DNA from: Stentor roeselii
Lineage: Eukaryota; Ciliophora; Heterotrichea; Heterotrichida; Stentoridae
Length of the DNA: 64,000 nucleotides
Reading direction: 5' to 3'
Assembly: GCA_006503475.1 (NCBI GenBank)
Contig: RSEH01000208.1
Coordinates: forward strand, 23,197-87,196
Made by a program: the position numbers and the translations under genes. Within the stretch, counting starts at the first letter, position 1; every line of letters starts with the position of its first letter. Below the pieces are notes generated by a model that had not been told where the DNA came from, ran no database searches, and worked only from the letters and a program-made list of their open reading frames with translations. Of this stretch, positions 1 to 8,350 are shown one piece after another.

Positions 1-1043
1 ATCTAAACATGAAAAGTGTTGATTCACTCAAACAGTTGATGAAGACCTGGAAGGACAAGTTGCTTTCAGAGATAAAACAATATGAAACTCGATTTATAGA
101 CCAAGACTGCCCAGATCTCAGTAATTTTTACAGTAAAGAAATCGAATTGCCTTTAGTTTCTGAAAATTCAGTGATCATGGAAAGAGTCCATCCAAAAATC
201 ATGACACTTCGTGCAATGAACTGCAAAAAAGTCTTAACTTTTAAAGGTTCTAACAATAAAGACTATGAATTTCTAGTAGAATACCTGGGTGATAACAACT
301 TGCTGAACATTTCTTGCATTTTATCATCTCTTCAACATTTTATCCAATCAAACTACTGCAAAATGACTCACAGGGTGTTAGGGTCGAACTTCGAGCTTCA
401 AGCGATTCAACCTCTTGGTTTTCATTATTTTTTAATAGAAATGAAAACCCGTACAGTGAGTCTTCAAGAGATCTTCGAACTTACAGTCAATGAAGAAATG
501 CAAGATCCTGACAATATTATCATGAATGGAATTTCAGTTCCAAGTTACTTATTCAGCTCTTATATTCAAAGACTTCTTCAATCACCAAATCGATTCGCTG
601 TCTTTCGAAGACAATTTTCAGCTCAATGGGCTTTGATGTATGTTTTTTGTGCACTTTTTAATGTTGCTTTGAATGAAATTCAACTTTCAAAGATCTGGAT
701 TTCTTTGAGATCTGGAGTCGTTTCTTTTGGACTTTTTGATGTCAGCTTGTTTGAACAGGATATCGGCGAGTTTAGACTTACTCCGAATATTTTTGAAATG
801 ATTGGCCAGGCTGCTGTTGTTGGACTTATTCCGAATATTGTGCTTAATGTTTTTAAGGTTTTGAAAAAACAACTTCCTCAGGTCCATGCGATGATTAAAC
901 TGGTACTTGATGATAAGTCTGTTGATTATGAGAAGATGAAGGAAAATGTAGAGAATAACAACCAGTATGATTATGTTCTTGCGAAATTAGAAGAAGCTAG
1001 AGATGCCAATACTGAGTCTTATGGATGGGTGCCTTCGTTTTAA
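1..1043 (+). CDS. TRRAP: TRRAP/Tra1-type PIKK pseudokinase, C-terminal part (5' end outside window)
   Basis: Only the last ~345 residues are in the window. The frame is open to the left edge, so the ATG at 9 is probably internal. The protein follows the C-terminal pseudokinase region of TRRAP/Tra1, the PIKK-family scaffold of SAGA and NuA4/TIP60 histone acetyltransferase complexes. It has an N-lobe-like stretch (residues ~56-95), a block beginning RFAVFRRQFSAQWAL (~197), the FRLTPNIFEMIG element (~256), and a terminus ending YGWVPSF that corresponds to the FATC end (WHPWL in human). The HRD-like and DFG motifs of active PIKKs are absent, as expected for this pseudokinase. Full-length members are about 3,800 residues, so most of the gene should lie upstream. 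The family call is firm; the upstream exon structure cannot be seen. Confidence 0.85.
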   Translation, partial: LNMKSVDSLKQLMKTWKDKLLSEIKQYETRFIDQDCPDLSNFYSKEIELPLVSENSVIMERVHPKIMTLRAMNCKKVLTFKGSNNKDYEFLVEYLGDNNLLNISCILSSLQHFIQSNYCKMTHRVLGSNFELQAIQPLGFHYFLIEMKTRTVSLQEIFELTVNEEMQDPDNIIMNGISVPSYLFSSYIQRLLQSPNRFAVFRRQFSAQWALMYVFCALFNVALNEIQLSKIWISLRSGVVSFGLFDVSLFEQDIGEFRLTPNIFEMIGQAAVVGLIPNIVLNVFKVLKKQLPQVHAMIKLVLDDKSVDYEKMKENVENNNQYDYVLAKLEEARDANTESYGWVPSF

Positions 1044-1454
1044 GAAGGGTAATTAATTCAAATTTAAGGTTTTAGAAAGGAGTTTAGGAGATTAGTGAAA
1101 AGTAGAGTTAAGATTATAGGGATTTTCATTTATTTAAGGAAATAAAACTGCGATTAATATCGTTTTGATCTACATGAAGTACCTAAAAACCTTCTCAACT
1201 GCCTAAAATCCAGTCTAATCCAAATTAAACCTAAAAAGTCCAAAAAGCCTCCATCTTATTCCATCTCTCATCCGACCCCCAATAATCCCAAATTAATAAT
1301 CCAAAACTATATCAAAACAATAAAATGCCTAACTTTCATTCAAACTTCTCCTCATATCCATCCCAATTCTCCAAATCACACAAAACAAGAAATCCAAGAA
1401 GATTCAAATAAGGATACAAAAGGATACATATTTATTTATAATTCAACGGACAAA
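1044..1454. other. Intergenic, no gene seen
   Basis: This 411-bp gap has a G/T-rich half after the TRRAP-like stop and a C/A-rich half before the next ATG. The switch in strand composition falls near 1170. No ORF, RNA gene or repeat was recognised. Confidence 0.6.
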
Positions 1455-1901
1455 ATGCAAGCATCGTTAGTGCCCTGCAATTCCCTTGCCGATTTCGATG
1501 ACTCATCAGAATCATCCCAAGCCTCAACAGCGAACTCGACTCCCCAAATGCCCAACAAAGTCAAACGAAAATCAAGAGCATCTGAAACAGACTTCAGCAT
1601 AATCGAGAAAAGCATGTCAATAGAAAGGAAAAAAACATTAATGTGCACTGAACAAAGCACCTTCGGACTTCTTCACAAGTTAAAAACTAAAAAACTTCCT
1701 GGAAAAAAATACAGTGCAATGGCTCCGAGCGAGTATGAAAAGTATATAATTAAAACTCTCAATATTCATGTTGGGAGATCTGATGGGCTTAAGTATGAAT
1801 ATCCCAAGGAATTTGAGTTAAAATCGGAGGAAAATGGAAAAATTTCAGAGAAGGATGGGAATAAACGGAAGACAAGATCTACGACTTGTAGGGTCTTTTG
1901 A
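1455..1901 (+). CDS. Hypothetical protein, Ser-rich N-terminus and basic C-terminus (148 aa)
   Basis: I do not recognise a family. The protein is polar. Residues 15-30 are rich in Ser and acidic residues, a basic stretch KVKRKSRASE follows at ~35, and the C-terminus is highly charged and Lys/Arg-rich. There is no membrane segment or signal peptide. It is kept as real because it has an ATG with an A-rich context, a typical C/A-rich leader on its sense strand, and a soluble eukaryote-like composition. The overlapping minus-strand ORF is a shadow. The end is a TGA, one of few TGA stops here; if TGA were read as Trp the protein would gain only seven residues. A regulatory or cytoskeletal role would be a guess. 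Confidence 0.6.
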   Translation: MQASLVPCNSLADFDDSSESSQASTANSTPQMPNKVKRKSRASETDFSIIEKSMSIERKKTLMCTEQSTFGLLHKLKTKKLPGKKYSAMAPSEYEKYIIKTLNIHVGRSDGLKYEYPKEFELKSEENGKISEKDGNKRKTRSTTCRVF

Positions 1902-2536
1902 GAGTTTGATTTAATTTGGTAATTTTTTGAATTGGTAGATTAGATTTTGTGGTTTAAAGAGGAGATAGGGTGGATGTTATGCATTTTACTTTTGGGTTTA
2001 TATTATTGTGAGGATTTTGGGGATTGTTGGAGATTATCTTTTAGGATTTTGGTTTTTTTTTTGATATAGAGAGATTTTAGCTTGATTTGATCTGGATTTG
2101 AAGTAGATGGTTTTTTAGGTGGAGGAGAAGTGGATAGTTTTAATTTGATTGATTCCTCATCTGAAGATCAAGCCTGGAGAGTTAATTTAGTAAATCGATT
2201 AGAGCTAAAAATAAGAATTTCAAATGAAAATCAAGATTTTCTGATGCACAAACCGAATCATTCTTAGTTAACATATAAAAATCTCAGCCCATAAAAAGAA
2301 AAGTCGAATAAAGTTGATTATTCCAAATCTTTTCTGATCAATAAGCAAATTTGCCTCCTAATTTATTTCCCTCTTCTTCAATCAAGTCTCAGCGAAACTT
2401 TTCTCACAATTCTCTAATGATTTAACGGAATAAAGATAAAAAATCTAAAATCTTTTCAACTCGAAGTAAGCCAAACCACCCAAAACACATACCCTTCTAA
2501 TGAATATCTTCAAATCCAAATTCCCTTTAATCAGCA
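1902..2536. other. Intergenic, no gene seen
   Basis: About 635 bp between the orphan ORF and the flippase relic. The first ~200 bp are G/T-rich and the rest is C/A-rich. It may contain more decayed N-terminal flippase sequence, but I could not align any with confidence. Confidence 0.5.
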
Positions 2537-3190
2537 GAGCCAATCATTAAGTACCAACCAAGTTTTGACAGCCTGTTACTCAATCTTGACATGAATTCCC
2601 AAAATTATTTATGCAGTTCACAAGGATAAACAACATTTACTTCTTATTGAAATCAGTTTTATCATTCATACCCTTTTCACCGAAATCGCCATTCAACCTT
2701 GCAGGAACATTACCAGTAGTTTTGATTTTTACAATGTTTAATAAGGATGCAAGCAAGACGAAAAAGTCAAAAATCAGTTGTTTTGGAAGTACTAGACTAC
2801 AGGCATCTATTCAAAGAGGTCAAATATCAGGAAATTCGAGTTGGAGACGATTTGAAAATGAATGAAAATCAGGGATTTCCAGTTGACTTGGTCTTAATTG
2901 GCAAGAGTAACATGAAAGGAATCGCTTTTGTAATGACGATAAACCTGGATGACTAAAGGATTTAAATGAAAAGGTCATCTCTTATGGAACTCTCGGAAAC
3001 ATGAACTTCCAACTGCAAGTCGACCATCCAGCATATGTGTAGTCAAGTGAACATACTTTACAATAACTCTATCAAGCCCTTGTCTTTTAAACAGCTGCTG
3101 ATGAGAGGATGCATCTTGAAAACACTTAGTTTGCTTATGGCGTCGTGATTACACTGGGACTGACTTGAAGATTGTCATCATACCAAGATC
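2537..3190 (+). pseudogene. P4-ATPase (aminophospholipid flippase) pseudogene, N-terminal third
   Basis: Several short reading frames together spell the order of conserved P4-ATPase segments. First comes PKLFMQFTRINNIYFLL followed by SFIPFSPKSPF (2600-2695; M1-M2 region). Then VGDDLKMNENQGFPVDLVLI and a degenerate actuator-domain segment ending NLDD (2835-2955), where intact flippases have a DGETNLK motif. Then QLLMRGCIL, a frameshifted FAYGVVI and YTGTDLKIV (3089-3180; loop before M3). Getting from one block to the next requires at least three frame changes and crosses in-frame stops. The GET active-site motif is lost, and the phosphorylation domain (DKTGT) is not seen. I conclude this is a decayed gene copy. 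The fragment covers only part of a ~1,100-residue protein. Confidence 0.8.
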
Positions 3191-4298
3191 TTTTTATTCA
3201 CTGGCTCCCTTCGCTTTTAACATCTTCTGGACTGGATGGCTTGTCTCACGTTTTTCACACTGGAAAAGATTGGATGTTGATAAGCTTGAAGTTTGTTGGC
3301 CTTTAATCGGTAGAAATTTTTTTTTATATTAAAAGTTCTGGATATGGCTTGTTTTGGAGGCTTTTCGACTGTTTGGATTTTTTGGATTACTGTTTGGCTG
3401 GTTTAAATGGAATAATTCTTATGGTAGGATGACTGAATTGTTTAGGATTTTAAAGTTTATTATGTTATACCTTTTCATATTGTTATTTACATGTTGAGGA
3501 TTGTTTCTGGGTTTTGGAATAAGTATTCGATTTTTACCTTTTTTTATTTTTTTCATGTTTTATGTGGTCGCGTTTGTTTTAAGTAGCGAAAAGTTCCTGA
3601 TGAGTTTCAGCTTGAATTCAGTGGAATGTTTTTGGAATTATGGCTCATATGAAAAAGTGAGTTGTTGTTGTTGCTGGACCTGCTGGTTGTAGAGTCTAGG
3701 ACTGATTCAAACCAGAAGTAATAAGGGATTATATGGTTTGTAATTGAAAGAGAATAGTAAATCACAAATGATTATGAAAAATTAAAATTGATGTGATATT
3801 CAAGTTCATATATCTGTATTAATTCATCATGGTAACCAGATATTCAACAGAAACAACAGCCTTCAAAAAATTACATCCTTTTGATAAGTCTGTAAAACAT
3901 ATCTTTAACTCTATAAAAACTGTTAATCTGGTTCTGTTCTAATTCATTATCCATATAAACTAAAGAGACCTATTTCAATCACACCAGTCCTTGCTTTAAT
4001 TCAAGATTTCATATAAAGTGTATCGAATCGATTTATTTTCCTAACCCGACTAAAATCATAACGAAAGAGTAATCTAAAAATCTATAAAAATATCAATTGA
4101 ATAGAAAAACACAACTTAATAATTTACTTATTAACTCAATTATTATATTCACCAGATTCCTACTCACCATAAAAAAATCCTTAAAAAAATCTAAAAATTC
4201 ATCAATCTCATTATTTCCTAACCCCTTCAAACTAAAATTTTATCCCAAAACCTTCCAATTGCAATAAATTAATTCTAACCTACTTCCTCCTTTAATAA
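3191..4298. other. Intergenic/decayed sequence after the flippase relic
   Basis: About 1.1 kb without a supportable gene. 3191-3320 can be read as a hydrophobic stretch (FNIFWTGWLVSRF) that could be decayed membrane-domain sequence. A 63-codon hydrophobic ORF at 3501-3692 has no recognisable motif. From ~3700 to 4298 the sequence is A/T-rich without coding character. Confidence 0.45.
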
Positions 4299-5198
4299 CT
4301 AAACAGTAGCTCTACACATAGGACAGGTATTCTGAGACTGAAGCCAAGGATTGATACATTCATCATGAAAATAATGTTCACAAGGTAATTTTTTGGTATT
4401 TTCTCCAACCTTAAAGTCTTCTTGACAAACAGTGCAAGCTTGATTTTCAGCAATGATTCCACTGGTCATCTTAACGTCCTTCAACCTTGAACGATTTCCA
4501 GGGTGCGACGATTGTCCCTGTTGTCCAGAGCTCATCATGCTGAGGTGACTGAGGATTTCTCCAATGTCCAGTCCTCGACTTTGCCTGGAATTGAAAAAAT
4601 CATGAAAAGGGTCAAAGTTAAAAGCATCAAAATTTTGATTTCTTCCGAAAAACATCTCCAACAAGTTTTCGTCTCTTCTTCTTCTGTTGCTTGTTCTTCT
4701 TATCCCGTTATCTAAAAATAAGTTTATTGAAGGCATCAGGTCGAATAAGCCAGGGTTTCTTCGTCGAGAATTCGAGGATTGTCCTAAATCATCGAAAACT
4801 GAATGAATGTTTAAGAATAAGTCGTCTATTGAAGGACCTTGTGGCCTTCTTTCTTGCATTCTTCTGTTTTGGTTAGGGAAAAACGAGCGACCAAAAGGAA
4901 ACAACTCAAAATCATTACTTGGATCATTGAAAAAATCATTGAATGGGTCGTGTTGAACCTGCCTTCGCTGAAAGTGGTTCTGATTTCCATAGTCTCTCCT
5001 TTCGTAGTTGTTGTATTCGCCAGGGTAATGCCTGTCGTGATAATGATCCGCATCACGACTTCTTTGAAGATGATTATTGTAGCCTCTTTGATTAGCATTA
5101 AAAGTTTGAGTATTTCTGTCAAAGTCTCTCTGTTGATTTCGGTGGCCTGACTGATGATGATGACTGGAAGATCCTTGAAATCGATTATAATTACTCAT
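4299..5198 (-). CDS. RING-H2 zinc-finger protein, probable E3 ubiquitin ligase
   Basis: A 299-residue protein. The last ~45 residues form a complete RING-H2 finger: CTVCQEDF, then CEHYFHDECI, then CPMCRA. This is the C3H2C3 zinc ligand order seen in RNF115/RNF126- and RHA-type E3 ligases, which recruit E2 enzymes. The N-terminal ~100 residues are rich in Asn, His, Gln, Arg and Tyr. The middle has repeated Phe/Asp-rich segments (FNDFF, FELFPFGRSFF, FDPFHDFF) likely to be disordered. There is no membrane segment. The ATG at 5198 is preceded by TATATAAT and lies 124 bp from the divergent start at 5323, so the two genes share a promoter interval. Substrate is unknown. Confidence 0.85.
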   Translation of the reverse strand: MSNYNRFQGSSSHHHQSGHRNQQRDFDRNTQTFNANQRGYNNHLQRSRDADHYHDRHYPGEYNNYERRDYGNQNHFQRRQVQHDPFNDFFNDPSNDFELFPFGRSFFPNQNRRMQERRPQGPSIDDLFLNIHSVFDDLGQSSNSRRRNPGLFDLMPSINLFLDNGIRRTSNRRRRDENLLEMFFGRNQNFDAFNFDPFHDFFNSRQSRGLDIGEILSHLSMMSSGQQGQSSHPGNRSRLKDVKMTSGIIAENQACTVCQEDFKVGENTKKLPCEHYFHDECINPWLQSQNTCPMCRATV

Positions 5199-5322
5199 AT
5201 TATATATCCAGCTTCACTCTTCTATCTTTTATAGAATATTCGAAGTTTCAACATGGAGATTCGAAATTTTACATAAGAAAAATTTCGCTAGTTTATTAAT
5301 CCCGATTGTTATTCTTATTTGA
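5199..5322. promoter_or_regulatory. Shared divergent promoter interval
   Basis: Only 124 bp separate the start codons of the RING-H2 gene (minus) and the PG-rich-repeat-like gene (plus). Both core promoters must therefore lie here or overlap the coding regions. A TATATAAT element abuts the minus-strand ATG. Promoter function is inferred from geometry alone. Confidence 0.5.
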
Positions 5323-6276
5323 ATGAACACATTGAAAGATTACACAGGTCGCAAGTTTTACTCAAAAGTCGGGCGAGCTTCCAATGCGAGTTCAAAGCCT
5401 CATTACCCAACATCTCAAAACCGTTCATATCACGACATTACAATGGATTACATTCGAGACGAACTAGAAAAAGCTCGAATAGAAAACATAAAAAAACTAA
5501 GACTAAGAAAAAAACATCAATCGAACACTTCCAGCTTCTTATCAACGACACGTGAAACTTACATGCGACAATTCGTAAAAATCACTTAGAAGTTAACGTC
5601 ATCAGAGACTCCAATACCAGGGAAGTACTCTCCTAACATTGACTTCATCAAGCCAAGCCCTAGCCCTGTGCTTCGTTTTCGAGAACATTCAGAAGGAAGT
5701 AAATCTCGGTTGATATCTCTGCCGTCTTGCATTGATACCTCAGTTTTCGAATGTCTCTACCCGAAAAAGACTGAAAACTCAACAATTTCTATCAGTGAGC
5801 TGGAAAAACAAGCAGATGAAAAACGTTTCCTTAAAAGTAAAAGTCTTAAAAAAAACAGAAATTTAGTCGTTTTTGAAAGACAAACGAAAAGACTTTTTCT
5901 TCCTTATCATAAAGTAGCAGATGAAAGATTTGAACAGTTTAATCACTTTCCGAAAATTTCATCTAAAGCGAAAAGGTTACCAGTGATTGACTTTACTTAC
6001 TATATTGACAGACGAGAGGAAAATCTTAGAAATTCTCCTTGTTTTTATGATTATGATGATAGAATCGCGAAAAGTACTAAAGCGCTTCATAATTTTGATA
6101 TGGGAAAAGTACCTGGCAGGAACTTAAGAGATGAGTGGAAGCCTGATACGGTTAATAAGGACAAAGTCAATGAAAGTTTCGGGAAAGTCATGCCTGGGAC
6201 TTATGTATCCGGGCCTTGCTTTGAAAAGATGACTGACAGGAACTTCAAGGCACCTGGGGCCAGGAGTTTCAAGTAG
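5323..6276 (+). CDS. PG-rich (SHIPPO/STPGR-like) repeat protein, probable axonemal; one 15-nt intron
   Basis: Exons 5323-5574 and 5590-6276 join across the in-frame intron GTAAAAATCACTTAG (TAG is its last codon) to give 312 residues. Without splicing the locus looks like two unrelated ORFs. Protein features are a short charged helix (~41-65), TPIPGKYSPN just after the splice junction, KVPGRNLRDEW, and MPGTYVSGPCFEKM near the C-terminus. These Pro-Gly-x-Tyr elements resemble the sperm-tail PG-rich repeats of microtubule-inner and axonemal proteins. That assignment is an inference from a few repeats, not a full family match. The gene converges on enkurin, another axonemal protein, with 17 nt between stop codons. 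The intron assignment is very secure: it has the same form as the other introns here and keeps the frame. Confidence 0.75.
5575..5589 (+). other. 15-nt spliceosomal intron (phase 0)
   Basis: GTAAAAATCACTTAG. It fits the local consensus GTAA-N5-A-N3-AG, with A at position 10 as probable branch point. It contains an in-frame TAG, so retention would truncate the protein at 88 residues. Confidence 0.9.
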
Positions 6277-6293
6277 ACTTATGATAAACCTAA

Positions 6294-7103
6294 CTATGCA
6301 TTCGTGTCAACGAAGACAAATGGCTTTTCTAGTAACGCCAGGTCTTTTTCGATCTGGGCAAGTTCTTTCTCACAATTTTCTTTCTTTCTTTTGAGCCCTT
6401 GGGTGTCAACTTTTCTGATATGGGTGATTGTCTGATACTCCTTATTCACTGAGTCCCATTTCTTCTTAAGCCCTTCTTTTAACATTTGAATCTCATCAGC
6501 ACTCATTAAGAATTTTTGTCTGTCTTCTTCATCAAGTTGCTCTTGTTTCAATTGTCTTAAAGTAGAGTACTCTTCTTCAATATCATTTTTAATCTTTTGC
6601 AAGTATTGAGGAGTTTTTCCATAAGTTTTCTTCTTTAATGGGTCCTTCAGTTCAGGAGTTGCCTTGGCAGGCTTTAAAATGACTTCAACAGCATTAGAAA
6701 CTATGAAGTTTTTCTCAGTCTTCAGGCCGTGAATAGGAGCTTCGTCTTTTTTCGGTATTGCAGGCTTCCGTTCTTGAGTCGTGTAATTGAATTTATTGAT
6801 CTCTGGAAGAACAATGGTTCCTGTGCCTTTCTTTCTAAAGCTGTCTGGAGTTGGCTTGAGAGTTCCTTTTGGCTTCCCGAAGTGAGCAGAAACAGATTTA
6901 TTGTTATGAGCTCCGTCGAAGCCTTCGTAGTCACCTGCCATGTTGCTGCATATCTTTGAAGTCGTTCCAAGGCTTTATGGAAATTACCAGAAGGTTGAGT
7001 AAGTCGGTTGAGTGTTTGGAGGGTATTTTGATTTGTGCATCTTTGGCTTGGGAGGAGGAACGTACTCTTTTGGAATCAGGTTGTAAATTGACTCTTCTTC
7101 CAT
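6294..7103 (-). CDS. ENKUR: Enkurin, axonemal/TRPC-adaptor protein; one 15-nt intron
   Basis: Exon 1 is 7103-6988 and exon 2 is 6972-6294, joined across GTAATTTCCATAAAG, giving 264 residues (human enkurin 256). The N-terminus reads SIYNLIPKEYVPPPKPK, the hallmark SIYNLIP box of enkurin. It is found only when the intron is recognised, because the longest unspliced ORF starts inside exon 2 at MAGDYEGF. Later come AHFGKPKGTLKPT, a PAIPKKDEAPIHG-NFI segment, YGKTPQYLQKIK, and the C-terminal enkurin domain with LKKKWDSVNKEYQ and a coiled coil ending EKPFVFVD. Enkurin binds TRPC channels and calmodulin in sperm and sits in motile cilia as a microtubule-associated protein. Its presence fits a densely ciliated cell. 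Start choice is set by the match to the family N-terminus. Confidence 0.95.
6973..6987 (-). other. 15-nt spliceosomal intron (phase 2) in enkurin
   Basis: On the minus strand it reads GTAATTTCCATAAAG. Removing it joins the SIYNLIP exon to the enkurin body through a TG|C Cys codon. A is at position 10; the acceptor is AAG rather than YAG. Confidence 0.9.
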
Positions 7104-7512
7104 TTTTGGATTATGGATGTGGCAAAACAAGAGAAACTGACAGAAAATTTGAAGTTTTTTTAAGGTTTTTTCTTGTCGGATATTGTTTTTAGTGAAGTTG
7201 GTGGAAATTATGTGAAAGGATGAGATGGATTTTTAGTGATTTGGGTTTGGAAGTGATTTGGTGAAGGCTTTGAAGGGTTATGGCTTTGATGTGTTTGATG
7301 TTAATAGGACTAAGAATGAAAGATTAAAATTTTAATGTTAAGTCGATTTTTAGATTATCCTGGGAAATGCTTCAAAATTCAAAATAATAGCTGAGCTTAT
7401 CTACCCATCAACCTCCAATAATGATTAATCCTGTCATTACCTACTCAAACAAAAAAATCTCCTTAAGTCAATTCTTGAACCTTATTTAATTACTCTCAAC
7501 ATTAGACTATAT
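7104..7512. other. Intergenic between divergent genes, no gene seen
   Basis: About 409 bp between the start of enkurin (minus) and the start at 7513 (plus). It is G/T-rich near enkurin (C/A-rich on enkurin's sense strand) and turns C/A-rich toward 7513, so both starts see the usual C/A-rich leader. No other structure was found. Confidence 0.6.
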
Positions 7513-8043
7513 ATGTTTAATCGCGGATACTATAGCAGAAAGAAGAAAGGCAATTCAATCGGATCCCAATTTTCCGAAGTAGAACCGAACTTAAAACCGA
7601 ATCTAAAAGTTAAACTTACTCCAATAAGTCCTGATAACTCCTCCACAAATAGAAAAACAAGTCTTCCTAATGCTCCACCTTTTCAGATGAATGGATTTCG
7701 GTCTCCTTTACCTTCTTTTCTCAAAGACAAACAACAAGAAATCGAGATAGAGCTCTGCAGACATTTAGGAATCAACTTGAATTCAAGAGAAAGCGAATTT
7801 GAAGAGAACCAGTCTCCTCTCATCAAGTTCGAAATCAAGACTCCTAAAAGATTCATTTGCAAGTCTTCAGCCGTCGATAAAGAACGAGCTAGAAGTCAAC
7901 TTCGAATAGAAAATCAAGATTTCACGCTAAAGAGGGCCAGGAAATTGACGCACCTGGAAACGATGAATGATAAGCCGAAGATATTCATCGCGAAACCGAA
8001 AAACATTTTTTTAAAAGGAAACTTTACGGCTGATAGAACTTAA
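7513..8043 (+). CDS. Hypothetical basic protein (176 aa)
   Basis: Not recognised. The protein is Lys/Arg/Ser/Pro-rich with no membrane segment. It begins MFNRGYYSRKKKGN, has Pro-rich stretches at ~35-75, a short amphipathic segment IEIELCRHLGI (~77), and a basic C-terminal third containing KRARKLTHLE. The ATG follows CTATAT directly. The stop codon lies at the very start of a three-copy tandem repeat that fills the space to the next gene. This suggests the last few codons and the terminator belong to the repeated unit. The composition resembles the other small disordered proteins in the window; function unknown. Confidence 0.65.
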   Translation: MFNRGYYSRKKKGNSIGSQFSEVEPNLKPNLKVKLTPISPDNSSTNRKTSLPNAPPFQMNGFRSPLPSFLKDKQQEIEIELCRHLGINLNSRESEFEENQSPLIKFEIKTPKRFICKSSAVDKERARSQLRIENQDFTLKRARKLTHLETMNDKPKIFIAKPKNIFLKGNFTADRT

Positions 8044-8350
8044 TGTAAATAAGACTGAAAAGCTATAATTTTATTATCAATTTTATTTGATAGGTAGCCT
8101 TTGATGAAGATAGTTTCTTGGAGTATAGTTTAAAAGAAATTCAATGCTGATAGAATTTGATGTAAATAAGACTGAAAAGCTATAATTTTATCATCACTTT
8201 ATTTAATAAGGTAATCTTTGATGACGATAGTTTCTTGGAGTATATTTTAAGAACTTTATGTAAATAAGACTGAAAAGCTATAATTTTATCAGCACTTTAT
8301 TTAATAAGGTAATCTTTGATGACGATAGTTTCTTGGAGTATATTCTATAA
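8036..8350 (+). repeat. Three-copy tandem repeat (units of ~117, 98 and 93 bp) between two genes
   Basis: Units begin with ATGTAAATAAGACTG at 8043, 8160 and 8258. Each continues through AGCTATAATTTTAT, a variable A/T stretch, TTTGATGA-GATAGTTTC and TTGGAGTATA. The second and third copies are nearly identical; the first is longer and more diverged. The array starts at the stop codon of the upstream gene, and its third copy runs into the ATG at 8351. The unit therefore seems to be a duplicated terminator/promoter module. A regulatory role is inferred from position. Confidence 0.9.

Noticed and set aside
1880-1905. 15-nt GT-AG segment (GTAGGGTCTTTTGAG) near the end of the orphan ORF
   Set aside because: No A at position 10 and position 4 is G. 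Splicing would create an immediate stop, so it gives no better protein.
3501-3692. 63-codon hydrophobic ORF after the flippase relic
   Set aside because: No conserved P4-ATPase membrane motif can be matched and the start is unsupported; it may be decayed sequence.
4503-5150. Three plus-strand ORFs of 61-103 codons opposite the RING-H2 gene
   Set aside because: Shadows of the minus-strand coding sequence; composition is unlike real proteins and no start motif is present.
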